A stretch of DNA of 64,000 bases from the NCBI RefSeq assembly GCF_902859645.1, contig NZ_CADIJR010000002.1, forward strand, positions 124,001-188,000. The letters run 5' to 3'. Positions within the stretch are counted from its first letter, which is position 1, and each line of letters starts with the position of its first letter. The translations under genes and the position numbers were made by a program. The notes under the pieces were generated by a model. It saw only the letters and a program-made list of their open reading frames with translations. It was not told the DNA's origin and did no database searches. The DNA is from Achromobacter insuavis. GTDB taxonomy: Bacteria; Pseudomonadota; Gammaproteobacteria; Burkholderiales; Burkholderiaceae_B. Positions 43,291-51,947 of this stretch are shown here, piece by piece.

Positions 43291-44547
43291 TCATAGACCA
43301 AGAAAAGGGAATTCCGGTTCTGGACGACGTCCGCTCAGCAGGTCGGCCAGTGCCCGGCCCGAGCCGACGCCCATCGTCCAGCCGAGAGTACCGTGTCCGG
43401 TATTGATATACAAATTGGGAATGTGACTGCGGCCGATGATGGGCACGTTCGAGGGAGTGGACGGGCGCAGGCCCGACCAATAGCTGACGCGCTCGAAATC
43501 GAGCGCGTCGGGAAAGAGTTCGCGGGCCAGCCGCGTCATGGCTTCGCAGCGGCCGGTGTTCAGGCCGCGCGAATAGCCGGACAGCTCGGCCGTGCCGGCC
43601 ATGCGCAGGCGATCGCCCAGGCGCGAGAACACCACCTTGTGGCTGCTGTCGGTCAGGCTGACCGTGGGCGCGCCGCCGGGGTTCAGGACCGGGAAGGTGG
43701 CCGAATAGCCCTTGGCCGGATAGACGTTGCACGGGATGCCGAGCGGACGCAGCAGCGACGGGCTGAAGCTGCCCATGGCCACCACGTAGGCGTCGGCCGC
43801 CAGGGTGCCGTAGCGGCCGTCGGGCTCGATCAGTTCGACGCCGCTGACGGCGCCGGCCTGGGTGATGAGCCGGGTGACGCGGGTGCTGTAGCGGAATTCG
43901 ACGCCGGCGCGCGCGCAGCGCTCGGCCAGCGCGACGGTGAACAGGTGCACGTCGCCGCTTTCGTCCTCGGGGGTGTAGTCGCCGCCGACGATGGTGTTGC
44001 GATGCGGCGCCAGGGCCGGCTCGATGGCGATGACCTCGTCCGTGGACACGACGCGGCGCTCAACGCCGAAGTCGCGCATCAGGCCCGCGGCGCGCTGCGA
44101 GTTCTCGAATTCGTGCTGGTCGCGGTAGAAATTCAGGATGCCGCGCTCGAGGTGGTCGTATTCGATGCCCAGCTCGGCGCGCATGCCGCGCAGCGTGGCG
44201 CGGCTGTATTCGGCCATGCGGACCATGGCGCGGATGTTCGGCGCCAGCCGGCCCGGCAGGCATTCGCGCAGGAAGGCCAGGCCCCACATCCACTGGCGCC
44301 AGTCCAGCTGCGGGCGGAACAGCAGCGGCGCGTTGTCCTGGAACATCCACTTGAGCAGTTTCAGGGGCGCCTGAGGATTGGCCCACGGCTCGGCGTAGGA
44401 GACGGAGATCTGCGCGCCGTTGGCCAGGCTGGTTTCCTGGGCGGGTCCGGTGCAGCGGTCGATGACCACGACGTCGTGGCCCGCCTGGCTGAGCCACCAG
44501 GCGCTGGAGATTCCGATGATGCCGCTACCCAATACCGCTACTTTCAT
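43291..44547 (-). CDS. D-amino acid dehydrogenase-like FAD oxidoreductase (DadA family)
   Basis: A 418-aa flavoprotein; KVAVLGSGIIGISSAWWLSQ is the FAD fold, LANGAQISVSYAEPWANP and WSGLRPSTPSNVPIIGRSHI are DadA landmarks. DadA oxidatively deaminates D-amino acids to keto acids at the membrane. Whether this copy is the main DadA or a paralogue with another substrate cannot be told, since no alanine racemase gene is next to it. ATG 44547 is chosen; the frame extending to 44628 is rejected. The binding-protein gene follows at 4 nt. Confidence 0.85.
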   Translation of the reverse strand: MKVAVLGSGIIGISSAWWLSQAGHDVVVIDRCTGPAQETSLANGAQISVSYAEPWANPQAPLKLLKWMFQDNAPLLFRPQLDWRQWMWGLAFLRECLPGRLAPNIRAMVRMAEYSRATLRGMRAELGIEYDHLERGILNFYRDQHEFENSQRAAGLMRDFGVERRVVSTDEVIAIEPALAPHRNTIVGGDYTPEDESGDVHLFTVALAERCARAGVEFRYSTRVTRLITQAGAVSGVELIEPDGRYGTLAADAYVVAMGSFSPSLLRPLGIPCNVYPAKGYSATFPVLNPGGAPTVSLTDSSHKVVFSRLGDRLRMAGTAELSGYSRGLNTGRCEAMTRLARELFPDALDFERVSYWSGLRPSTPSNVPIIGRSHIPNLYINTGHGTLGWTMGVGSGRALADLLSGRRPEPEFPFLGL

Positions 44548-44672
44548 GCCCGCATTGCTCCCTGCCGGCCCACTGAGCCCGCGGACACGATGCCCGCGTC
44601 CCGTGGCAAGCCGCTGCCAAGATGACACCGCAGTTTACCCCGCCGCCCCGCCCCCGCCTACGGCCGACTCCA

Positions 44673-44718
44673 TCAAAAAAAGGGAAGGAACCCGCCGTGG
44701 CCGGATTCCTTCCCTTTC
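44673..44718 (-). terminator. Intrinsic terminator of the flavoreductase gene
   Basis: AAAGGGAAGGAA and TTCCTTCCCTTT (within 44679-44717) form a long stem with a GC-rich loop, followed on the minus strand by TTTTTTT. It lies 25 bp after the stop of the reductase gene. Confidence 0.88.
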
Positions 44719-44742
44719 GGATCATGCGCCGCCCTGCTGGAT

Positions 44743-45789
44743 TCAGGTCGCGGCCTTCGCCTGGTCGGCCTCGGACGTGAAGGCGTCGGCGTAGAACTCT
44801 TCCGGCGGCAGGCCGCGCTGGGCGCTGAATTCGCGCCGCGCGGCGTCGACCATGGGAGGCGCGCCGCAGGCGTAGACCTGGTGGCCCGACATGTCGGGGA
44901 TGTCCTGCAGCACGGCCTCGTGGACGAAGCCGTCGCGGCCGTTCCAGCCGTCTTCCTCGAGCGCGTTCGACACCACCGGCACGTAGCGGAAGTCCGGCAG
45001 GTCGCGGGCCCACGACTGCGCCAGTTCATCCATGTACAGGTCGCGCGGGCGGCGGCCGCCCCAGTACAGCGAGACCGGACGGCGGATGTTCTTGTGGATC
45101 ATGTGCTCGACGATGGCCTTGACCGGCGCGAAGCCGGTGCCGCTGGCCAGCAGGATGACCGGCTTGTCGCTGTCTTCACGCAGGAAGAACGAACCGAACG
45201 GGCCTTCCAGGCGCAGGATCTCGCGCTCTTTCATCTGGGTGTCGCCGGCGCCGAACACGTGGTCGGTGAAGACGCCGCCCGGCATGTGACGGATGTGCAG
45301 TTCCAGCGGGCTGCCGGTGTGCGGCGCGCCTGCCATGGAATAGCTGCGGCGGCGGCCGTCCTTGAGGATGACCTCGATGTACTGGCCGGCGTAATAGCGG
45401 AACTGCTCCGAGGCGGGCAATTGCAGCTTGAGCACGGTCACGTCCGGCGCCGCGCGCTCCATGGTCTGCACGCGCGAAGGCAGCTTGCGGATCTGGATGT
45501 CGCTGGCCAGGCGCACTTCGGTGGACTCGACCACCAGGTCGGACGCGGGCCGGGCCTGACAGAACAGGGTGTAGCCGTCGGCCAGTTCCTCGGGCGAGAG
45601 GATCTGCGCGGGGTACTGGCCGGCGTCGAACTCCCCGGACACCACTTTGCCCTTGCAAGTGGAGCAGGCGCCGTTGCGGCAGCTGTAGGGCAGCACGATG
45701 CCCGCGGCCAGGGCGCCGTCGAGCACGGTCTGGCCGGGCTCGACCGGGAATTGATGCTTGCTGGGTTGAATGATGACCTGGAAGCTCAT
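44743..45789 (-). CDS. 2Fe-2S ferredoxin-FAD/NAD(P)H reductase (annotated family: CDP-6-deoxy-delta-3,4-glucoseen reductase)
   Basis: 348-aa electron-transfer protein. The N-terminal plant-type ferredoxin binds a 2Fe-2S cluster with C37, C42, C45 and C77. The FAD domain has RRRSYSMAGAPH; the NAD(P) domain has ILLASGTGFAPVKAIVEHM and VYACGAPPMVDAAR. The family was named for AscD of ascarylose synthesis, but no sugar genes are near, and in this group of bacteria the single-gene copies likely feed electrons to an unknown oxygenase or reductase. It lies 55 bp after panD. Confidence 0.88.
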   Translation of the reverse strand: MSFQVIIQPSKHQFPVEPGQTVLDGALAAGIVLPYSCRNGACSTCKGKVVSGEFDAGQYPAQILSPEELADGYTLFCQARPASDLVVESTEVRLASDIQIRKLPSRVQTMERAAPDVTVLKLQLPASEQFRYYAGQYIEVILKDGRRRSYSMAGAPHTGSPLELHIRHMPGGVFTDHVFGAGDTQMKEREILRLEGPFGSFFLREDSDKPVILLASGTGFAPVKAIVEHMIHKNIRRPVSLYWGGRRPRDLYMDELAQSWARDLPDFRYVPVVSNALEEDGWNGRDGFVHEAVLQDIPDMSGHQVYACGAPPMVDAARREFSAQRGLPPEEFYADAFTSEADQAKAAT

Positions 45790-45844
45790 GATGAAACGGA
45801 TCAGGGTTGACGGCGCGCCACGCGGCGCGCCGCCCGGCCCGGCC

Positions 45845-46213
45845 TCAGGCCGGGAACTTGCGGATTTCCTTGACGCGGTTGGCGTCGTCCACCAGCACGA
45901 CCTGCGGCTTGTGGGTGGCGGATTGCTCTTCCGACATCGGACCGTAGGTGCAGATGATCATCAGGTCGCCGACCTGCGCCCGGCGCGCGGCCGCGCCATT
46001 GAGCGAGATGATGCCGCTGCCGCGGGCCGCCTTGATGATGTAGGTATCGAAGCGTTCGCCATTGTTGATGTTGTAGAGCTCGATGCGTTCGAACTCGCGC
46101 ATGCCGGCAGCGTCCAGCAGGTCTTCGTCGATGCCGCAAGAACCCTCGTAGTGGAGGTCGGCTTCGGTGACCGTGACGCGGTGCAGCTTTGCCCGCAGCA
46201 TGATGCGTTGCAT
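45845..46213 (-). CDS. panD: Aspartate 1-decarboxylase
   Basis: Pyruvoyl enzyme (122 aa) making beta-alanine for pantothenate and CoA. The self-cleavage site is Gly24-Ser25 in [17 protein letters not shown]; the remainder [19 protein letters not shown] and [20 protein letters not shown] are typical. ATG 46213 ([13 protein letters not shown]) gives the standard start; the longer frame to 46402 overlaps the divergent gdx promoter. It is encoded divergently from gdx. Confidence 0.96.
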   Translation of the reverse strand: MQRIMLRAKLHRVTVTEADLHYEGSCGIDEDLLDAAGMREFERIELYNINNGERFDTYIIKAARGSGIISLNGAAARRAQVGDLMIICTYGPMSEEQSATHKPQVVLVDDANRVKEIRKFPA

Positions 46214-46322
46214 GATGGGAATATCCTGGTTTCGCGTGCCGGAACGCGAAGTGATGCGATAAATGTGAAAACACCCGCGGATGGCGCGCACCTGCGGGCA
46301 TGCAGCCCGACGACACCCGGTT

Positions 46323-46350
46323 TTGCCGTCGGAAGCCGGTATTCTATAAT
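46323..46350 (+). promoter_or_regulatory. Sigma-70 promoter of gdx
   Basis: TATAAT at 46345-46350 is a perfect -10 box, with TTGCCG at 46323-46328, 16 bp apart. The predicted start, near 46357, falls at the first base of the riboswitch hairpin P1, which fits a leader that begins with the sensor. Confidence 0.7.
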
Positions 46351-46358
46351 TTTTGCCG

Positions 46359-46481
46359 CGACGGGACGGCCCGTTGCTGCGTCCGCCGCCACATGGCGGC
46401 ATTTGCCATCGGCAACGGCGGCATTGGCCATTGCCGGCAACGCATCAATCCGGGGACGACCCCTCTCAAGTAGGAGTCGTC
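46359..46481 (+). promoter_or_regulatory. Guanidine-II (mini-ykkC) riboswitch in the gdx leader
   Basis: Two hairpins carry the ACGR loops that define this class. P1: CGACGGG-ACGG-CCCGTTG, 46359-46376, a 7-bp stem with one G-U. P2: GGGG-ACGA-CCCC, 46452-46463. The ribosome site AGGAG (46472-46476) can pair instead in a competing hairpin: GACGAC (46455-46460) with GTCGTC (46476-46481), extended by CCT with AGG. P2 formation would break that and free the site. Spacer length (75 nt) is larger than usual and holds extra GC-rich hairpins. Guanidine binding is known for the class. Confidence 0.82.
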
Positions 46482-46799
46482 ATGACCTGGATCATCCTTG
46501 TGCTGGCCGGCCTGTTCGAAATCGTCTGGGCCGTCGGCCTCAAATACACCCATGGCTTCACGCGCCTGATGCCGTCCCTGGTGACGGTGGGCGGCATGCT
46601 CATCAGCTTCTGGCTGCTGGCGCTGGCCATGAAGACGCTGCCGCTGGGCACCGCCTACGCGGTGTGGGTCGGCATCGGCACCGTCGGCGCCTTCGTGGCC
46701 GGCATCATCCTGTTCGGGGAATCCATCAGCTGGCTGCGCATCGCCAGCGTCACGCTGATCGTGCTGGGCCTGGTCGGCCTGAAGCTGTCGTCGGCCTGA
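46482..46799 (+). CDS. gdx: Guanidinium exporter (SMR family, SugE/Gdx)
   Basis: A 105-aa four-helix small multidrug-resistance protein. The conserved proton/substrate glutamate is E13 in [38 protein letters not shown] is the Gdx-type signature that separates guanidinium exporters from EmrE-like drug pumps. It acts in the inner membrane as an antiparallel dimer. The guanidine-sensing leader directly upstream supports the specific role. Confidence 0.93.
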   Translation: MTWIILVLAGLFEIVWAVGLKYTHGFTRLMPSLVTVGGMLISFWLLALAMKTLPLGTAYAVWVGIGTVGAFVAGIILFGESISWLRIASVTLIVLGLVGLKLSSA

Positions 46800-46851
46800 G
46801 GGTTGGACGCCTGATTCCCACGGCCCCGGCCTCGCGCCGGGGCGCGGCGGG

Positions 46852-47724
46852 CTAGAAATCCAGTTCGATCTCGACCCCGTCGCCCACCTTCAGGCGCGCG
46901 CCGGCCGGCGCGTCGACAATGGCGTTCTGGCCGAACACCACGCCGATATCCAGATTGCGGTAGCCCGCCAGCGTGCGGCCGGGCTCGTCGTGCTGCACGG
47001 CGGTGCGCTGGTCGATGTCGGGAATCGAGCAGCGCGTGCACGGCTTGACGAACGCCATGCTGACCGCGCCGGTCGTGATCATGGCGGTGTGGTCTTCCTC
47101 GAAGGCCTCCCACTCGCCCTGCACCACGATGTTGGGCCGGAAACGGTCCATCGGCACCGGCGCCACGCCCTTGGCCCGCAGGCGGGCGTTCAGGTCGTCC
47201 AGCGAGGCCTGGTTCGCCACCAGCAGCGGAAAGCCGTCGGCGAAGCCGAAGAAATGATCGCCCCCGAACACGTCGGCCAGGTCGGGATGGCCGGCGGTCC
47301 ACTTGTCCACCCATTCGGGCTTGGCGGGCCGCGCCGCCGCGGCATCCACCTTGTACAGACGGCAAGGCGTCTTGAGAAAATCGGAACACCATTGCGCCGC
47401 GGCCTCGCTTTCGCGGCGCGCGTCGAGCGTGTCCTTCCAGACGCCGACCGTCTCCACGCCCGGCTGCAGGGCCGATCCATCCAGCGGCACCTCCAGGTCG
47501 GGCATGCCGGGCGCCGACAGGCGCAGCGCGTCGGCGGTGAGCGCCGTGCGGATCAGCGCCATGGCGGACCACTGGCGCTGCGTCATGAACTGGCCGTCGG
47601 CCGACACCAGCATCCAGCGGCGATCGTGCGCCAGCCCGGCGCGGTCCACCGGCGATTCGGCCAGGTCGATGCCGGCGCAGGATTTGACCGGGTAGATATG
47701 CAGGCTGAGGATGCGGGCGGACAT
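46852..47724 (-). CDS. MOSC domain protein (YcbX-like, molybdenum cofactor sulfurase family)
   Basis: 290-aa protein with an N-terminal MOSC_N beta-barrel (RILSLHIYPVKSCAGIDL, DRRWMLVSADGQFMTQR) and a C-terminal MOSC domain with the conserved cysteine in FVKPCTRCSIPDID. YcbX and mitochondrial mARC proteins use molybdenum cofactor to reduce N-hydroxylated compounds; a similar role is likely. YcbX often carries a C-terminal ferredoxin, which is absent here. ATG 47724 is preferred over the frame start at 47760. Confidence 0.88.
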   Translation of the reverse strand: MSARILSLHIYPVKSCAGIDLAESPVDRAGLAHDRRWMLVSADGQFMTQRQWSAMALIRTALTADALRLSAPGMPDLEVPLDGSALQPGVETVGVWKDTLDARRESEAAAQWCSDFLKTPCRLYKVDAAAARPAKPEWVDKWTAGHPDLADVFGGDHFFGFADGFPLLVANQASLDDLNARLRAKGVAPVPMDRFRPNIVVQGEWEAFEEDHTAMITTGAVSMAFVKPCTRCSIPDIDQRTAVQHDEPGRTLAGYRNLDIGVVFGQNAIVDAPAGARLKVGDGVEIELDF

Positions 47725-47773
47725 GGCGGCGGATGCGGGCGTGGCGGGGAGCCAGAGCATAGCGGATGGCCAG

Positions 47774-47802
47774 CGAAAAGCCCAGGCCGGGGGCCTGGGC
47801 TT
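47774..47802 (-). terminator. Intrinsic terminator of the ectoine operon
   Basis: AAGCCCAGGCC and GGCCTGGGCTT (47778-47802) form an 11-bp stem with a short loop, followed on the minus strand by TTTTC. It is 47 bp after the ectD stop. Confidence 0.8.
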
Positions 47803-47848
47803 GAGTGGCGTGCGAGGGACGGCGCCACACCGCCCCCGCCGTGACGCG

Positions 47849-48775
47849 TCAGCCGCCGACCAGCTTGAGCGTATCCAGCGGCGTCACCGCCTTGAACGCC
47901 TTGCGCGTGGCGATGTGCTCGGGACGCGGGGTCAGGCCGTACTTGGGCGGCTCCAGCGTGTTTTCCATGCTGTTGTAGACCATGAACACATTGGCGCGCG
48001 GCCACGGCGAGATGTTGCTGTTGGAGCCGTGCATGGTGTTGCAGTCGAAGAACACCACCGAGCCCGCCTTGGCGGTCATGGTGCGGATGCCGCCCTGCTC
48101 GACCAGCAGTTGCAGGCTGACCGGATCCGGCACGCCGTACTCCTGCTTCTTGAGCGACTGCTTGTAGTGGTCGTTGGGCGTTTCGCCGACGCACGAGATG
48201 AACTGTCGGTGCGACCCCGGCACCAGCATCAGCGGGCCGTTGCAGTCATTGTTCTCGGTCAGCAGCACCGAGCAGCTCAGCGCGCGCATCGACGGCATGC
48301 CGTCTTCCACGTGCCAGGTCTCGAAATCCGAGTGCCAGTAGAACTCCTTGCCCTTGAAGCCGGGCTTCATGTTGGCGCGGGACTGGTGGATGTAGACCTC
48401 GGACCCCAGGATCTGGCGCGCCACGTTGACCAGCCGCGGATCACGCACCAGGCGCGCCAGCACGGGGTTCAGCACGTGCACCATGAAAATGGAGCGCACG
48501 GCGTTGCTGCCGGGCTCGGTGATCGACTCTTCGCGGCGGATGATCGACGGGTCGCGCGTCATGCGCTCGACCTCGGCCGACAGCGCCCGCACTTCGGCGT
48601 CGGAGAACAGGTCCTCCAGCAGCAGGAAGCCATCGCGCTCGTAGCTGCCGATCTGCTCGCCGCTCAGGGCGTTGGCGTAGTTGCCTTCTTCATAGACCAC
48701 CGGATCCTGGCGGGAAATGATGGCGGAACTTCGATCCGTACGGGAGGCGTACGGATCCTGCGCAGGTGAGATCAT
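47849..48775 (-). CDS. ectD: Ectoine hydroxylase
   Basis: Fe(II)/2-oxoglutarate dioxygenase (308 aa) that turns ectoine into 5-hydroxyectoine. The iron ligands are in FYWHSDFETWH (HxD) and CNTMHGSNSNIS; the EctD consensus segment around QSRANMKPGFKGKEFYWHSD is intact. It is the last gene of ectRABCD, 15 bp after ectC, and is followed by a terminator. Confidence 0.97.
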   Translation of the reverse strand: MISPAQDPYASRTDRSSAIISRQDPVVYEEGNYANALSGEQIGSYERDGFLLLEDLFSDAEVRALSAEVERMTRDPSIIRREESITEPGSNAVRSIFMVHVLNPVLARLVRDPRLVNVARQILGSEVYIHQSRANMKPGFKGKEFYWHSDFETWHVEDGMPSMRALSCSVLLTENNDCNGPLMLVPGSHRQFISCVGETPNDHYKQSLKKQEYGVPDPVSLQLLVEQGGIRTMTAKAGSVVFFDCNTMHGSNSNISPWPRANVFMVYNSMENTLEPPKYGLTPRPEHIATRKAFKAVTPLDTLKLVGG

Positions 48776-48790
48776 GCGAACCTCCTTGTA

Positions 48791-49195
48791 TCAGGCCGCT
48801 TGGGCTTCGGCTTCAGGCAGGGCGTAGACGCCCTCTTTGTCGTGCACTTCCTGGCCGGTCAGCGGCGGGTTGAAGACGCAGATGACGCGCAGCGGCTCCT
48901 TGCCGCCGCACAGCCAGTGCTCGTCATGCTCGTTCAGGGCGTAGACCACGCCGGGGCCCAGCTCGTACTTCTTGCCGTCGGCAATCGTCTCGATGGAGCC
49001 GTCGCCCTCGATGCACCACACCGCTTCCAGGTGGTTCTTGTAGTGGATGTGGGTGCGGCCGCCCGGGAAGATGGTGGTCTCGTGGAAGGAAAAGCCCATC
49101 CCGTCCTTCTTGAGCAGCACGCGGCGGCTGACCCAGGTGTCGGTGCGGACTTCGTCGGCGGTGCCGATCACATCTTTGACATTGCGTACGATCAT
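48791..49195 (-). CDS. ectC: Ectoine synthase
   Basis: Cupin-fold enzyme (134 aa) that closes the ring of N-gamma-acetyl-diaminobutyrate to give ectoine. MIVRNVKDVIGTADEVRTDT, HYKNHLEAVWCIEGDGSIE and LNEHDEHWLCGGKEPLRVI are the typical landmarks, with the metal-binding Glu and His. Its start overlaps the ectB stop, so the two are coupled. Confidence 0.97.
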   Translation of the reverse strand: MIVRNVKDVIGTADEVRTDTWVSRRVLLKKDGMGFSFHETTIFPGGRTHIHYKNHLEAVWCIEGDGSIETIADGKKYELGPGVVYALNEHDEHWLCGGKEPLRVICVFNPPLTGQEVHDKEGVYALPEAEAQAA

Positions 49196-50499
49196 TGACG
49201 TTTTCCTCCAAATTTCAGGATGCGGGCGGACTGCCCCTCTTCGGCCAGCGCGTCGGCCACGCTCGCCTCGATCACGTCCAGGCCCTTGGACAGCAGGTCT
49301 TCCTCGATGGTCAGGGCCGGCAGCAGCTTGAGCACTTCGTCGTGCGCGCCCGAGGTCTCGATGACCACGCCGCGCTTGAAGGCGTTGGCGGCGATGCGGT
49401 TGGACAGCGCCGGGGTGGCGTTGCTGACCAGGCCCTGGATCAGGCCGCGGCCGCGCACCGACAGGCCGGCGTTGGGATAGCTGTGCACCAGGTTTTCCAG
49501 CCAGTCGCGCACCAGGCGCTCCTTGCGCTGGATCTCGGCGGTGAACGCGGTGTTGGCCCAGTAGGTTTCCAGCGCCTGGGTGGCGGTGACGAACGCCAGG
49601 TTGTTGCCGCGGAAGGTGCCGCTGTGGGCGCCGGGTTTCCAGACGTCGAGCTCGGGCTTCATCAGCACCAGCGACATCGGCAGGCCGAAGCCCGACAGCG
49701 ACTTGGACAGCGTGATGATGTCAGGGCGGATGCCCGCGGCCTCGAAGCTGAAGAAGGTGCCGGTGCGGCCGCAGCCGACCTGGATGTCGTCCACGATCAG
49801 CAGCATGTCGTGGCGCTTGCAGAGCTTGTCCAGTTCCTTGAGCCAGCGCAGCGTGGCGACGTTGACGCCGCCCTCGCCCTGCACCGTCTCGACGATGACG
49901 GCGGCGGGCTTGTCCATGCCGCTGCTGGGATCTTCCAGCATGCGCTCCAGGTAGGCCATGGTGTCCACGTCCGGGCCGAAGTAGCCGTCATAGGGCATGA
50001 AGGTGGTGTTGGCCAGCGGGTAGCCGGAGGCATCGCGGAACTTCATGTTGGCGGTCACCGCCAGCGAGCCGCCGCTGACGCCGTGAAAGCCATGCGTGAA
50101 GGAAATCACATTGGGGCGCCCCTTCACCTGGCGCGCGATCTTGAGCGCCGCCTCGACCGCGTTGGTGCCGGTGGGGCCGGTGAACTGCAGGGTGTATTGC
50201 CAGTTGCGCGGCTTGAGCAGCACGCGGTCGACCGCCTCGAGGAAGCTTTTCTTGGCGCTGGTGGCCATGTCCAGGCCATGCACCACGCCGTCGGCCTGCA
50301 CGTACTCGAGCAGCTTTTCCTTGAGAATGGGATTGTTGTGGCCGTAGTTCAACGTGCCGGCGCCGCTGAAGAAGTCGATGTATTCGCCACCGTCCTCATC
50401 CACCAGCGTCGATCCCCTGGCCTGGCTGAATATCACGGGAAACGACCGGATATAGCCCCGTACTTCCGACTCCATCCGGTCGAAGATTTTCAAGTCCAT
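49192..50499 (-). CDS. ectB: Diaminobutyrate-2-oxoglutarate aminotransferase
   Basis: Class III PLP enzyme (435 aa) making L-2,4-diaminobutyrate from aspartate semialdehyde. The lysine is in IITLSKSLSGFGLPMSLVLM; FFSGAGTLNYGHNNP and SFTHGFHGVSGGSLA are EctB-specific. ATG 50499 (MDLKIFDRMESEVRGYIRS) is the standard start; the longer frame to 50571 is rejected. It follows ectA after 120 bp and overlaps ectC. Confidence 0.97.
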   Translation of the reverse strand: MDLKIFDRMESEVRGYIRSFPVIFSQARGSTLVDEDGGEYIDFFSGAGTLNYGHNNPILKEKLLEYVQADGVVHGLDMATSAKKSFLEAVDRVLLKPRNWQYTLQFTGPTGTNAVEAALKIARQVKGRPNVISFTHGFHGVSGGSLAVTANMKFRDASGYPLANTTFMPYDGYFGPDVDTMAYLERMLEDPSSGMDKPAAVIVETVQGEGGVNVATLRWLKELDKLCKRHDMLLIVDDIQVGCGRTGTFFSFEAAGIRPDIITLSKSLSGFGLPMSLVLMKPELDVWKPGAHSGTFRGNNLAFVTATQALETYWANTAFTAEIQRKERLVRDWLENLVHSYPNAGLSVRGRGLIQGLVSNATPALSNRIAANAFKRGVVIETSGAHDEVLKLLPALTIEEDLLSKGLDVIEASVADALAEEGQSARILKFGGKRQ

Positions 50500-50619
50500 G
50501 TGATTAATCCTCCCTTTCATCTCATAAGTTGACAGACGGCCAGATCCCTTCCGCATGCGCGCCGGGCGCATCCGGATGCGTCAAAGCCATCCCGGTTTTC
50601 GACAGGACCGCGTTGCCGC

Positions 50620-51183
50620 CTACGGGGCGGGCAAGGTGAACGGGCCTATCCTCAACAACATCTCGTCGTCATGGTCCGCGCCGCCGAAAAGCTGCCGGTC
50701 GAAGAACGGCTGCTCGGAGACGTGGGCGCCCAGCTCGCCGGCGAGGCCGGCAAAGGTGCGGCGCGATGCCTGGTTGTCAGGCGCCACCGTGGTTTCAAGA
50801 TGACGAACATGCGCGAGCCCCTCGCGTTGCAAGAGCGCCCGAAGCATGGCGCGGCCTAACCGTTGGCCGCGTGCGCGGGTGTGCACGGCGACCTGCCAGA
50901 CGAACAACACGTCGGGCCGGTCGGCAAGCACGTAAGCGGAGATAAATCCATCGATGCGTCCTCCGGCGCTTTCGGCCAGGACGCAGGTGCCGCGGTTGTG
51001 CTCGCACAGGAGCAGGTACGCGTATAGAGAATTGAGGTCGAGTGGCGGGCACTCGGCAATGAGCTGGTGGATCGCGGCGCCGTCCTTGCGGCGGGGCTCA
51101 CGCAACAGATGCGTTTTGCTGCCCGCCGCCGGCGCCACGGCACTTGAGTTCGTAGTGGTGTCGTTCAGTTCGTTTGCTCTCAT
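50620..51183 (-). CDS. ectA: L-2,4-diaminobutyric acid acetyltransferase
   Basis: GNAT acetyltransferase (187 aa) that makes N-gamma-acetyl-diaminobutyrate. [40 protein letters not shown] and [15 protein letters not shown] are the EctA/GNAT motifs. ATG 51183 overlaps the ectR stop by 4 nt (ATGA), so synthesis is coupled to the regulator. The first 25 residues are a Ser/Thr/Ala-rich tail. Confidence 0.96.
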   Translation of the reverse strand: MRANELNDTTTNSSAVAPAAGSKTHLLREPRRKDGAAIHQLIAECPPLDLNSLYAYLLLCEHNRGTCVLAESAGGRIDGFISAYVLADRPDVLFVWQVAVHTRARGQRLGRAMLRALLQREGLAHVRHLETTVAPDNQASRRTFAGLAGELGAHVSEQPFFDRQLFGGADHDDEMLLRIGPFTLPAP

Positions 51184-51728
51184 ACAACCAATCCTGATTC
51201 GGGAGGCGCGCCACCCGTGGGCACCTCGAGGATGGGCGACGATACGTCGCCCTGGGTTTCCGTCGCGACCCCGCTCTCTTCTTCCATGAGCGCCACGATG
51301 CGCTCGAGCGACAGGGTGATGGTGGCCTGCTCCAGCTCCGGCAACGCGTTGAGCGCGTCGGCCAGATGCTTTTGCAGCGGCGACGGCGCCTGCTGCGCGA
51401 CCTCGCGGCCGGCGTCGGTGGCGGTCACGAAGACGATGCGGCGGTCTTCGCGGCCGCGCTCGCGGCGGATCAGGCCCTTGTCTTCCAGGCGGTCGAGAAT
51501 GCCGACGACCGTGCTGGGGCTGACATGGATCTCGCGGCTGATCGCCGTGGCCGTCAGCGGACCGTTGGCGATGACCGTGCGCAGGCACATCAGCTGCGGC
51601 GCGGTGATGTGGCTCACGGCGGACAGCTGGCGCGAGTGCAACGCGATGGATCGCGTGATCCGGCGCAGTGCCCGCAGGATGCGCAGGTCATATTGCTGCG
51701 CGGGGTCGGTTACGGTCTGTTTATTCAT
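51180..51728 (-). CDS. ectR: MarR-family regulator of ectoine synthesis
   Basis: 182-aa MarR-type winged-helix protein: [20 protein letters not shown], then the recognition region [20 protein letters not shown] and wing [14 protein letters not shown]. EctR-like proteins repress ectoine genes at low salt. Here the gene is the first of the operon and lies in the same direction as ectABCD, so it is co-transcribed and probably autoregulated. The C-terminal 35 residues are an acidic, low-complexity tail. Confidence 0.92.
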   Translation of the reverse strand: MNKQTVTDPAQQYDLRILRALRRITRSIALHSRQLSAVSHITAPQLMCLRTVIANGPLTATAISREIHVSPSTVVGILDRLEDKGLIRRERGREDRRIVFVTATDAGREVAQQAPSPLQKHLADALNALPELEQATITLSLERIVALMEEESGVATETQGDVSSPILEVPTGGAPPESGLVV

Positions 51729-51730
51729 GA

Positions 51731-51744
51731 CTGAATTAGTTCAG
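51731..51744. promoter_or_regulatory. Candidate EctR operator
   Basis: CTGAA-TTAG-TTCAG is an inverted repeat with 5-bp arms, 2 bp upstream of the ectR start codon and about 14-27 bp after the predicted transcription start. TTAG-TTCAG-CTAA (51736-51748) is an overlapping second symmetry. A site here would block elongation or RNA polymerase clearance. Confidence 0.6.
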
Positions 51745-51764
51745 CTAAATTGATTTCTATACGA

Positions 51765-51793
51765 ATGATATGGGTGACCTATCCCTGTGTCAA
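51765..51793 (-). promoter_or_regulatory. Promoter of ectRABCD
   Basis: On the minus strand TTGACA (51788-51793) is a perfect -35 box; after exactly 17 bp comes TATCAT (51765-51770), five of six consensus bases. The transcription start would be near 51758, about 30 nt before the ectR ATG. Such strong boxes fit a promoter held down by a repressor. Confidence 0.8.
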
Positions 51794-51947
51794 ACCCGAT
51801 CACCGGCCATTTTGTAATCATTTCCGCGCTATCCGCCGTCATGTCGCCAGGGGCTTCCCAGGAGGGCGGCGTCGTTACGATATGTCGGAGTTGCCCTACG
51901 ATCCGCAAATAAAACAACTGTTTTTCCATTCAATATAGATGTAGCAT

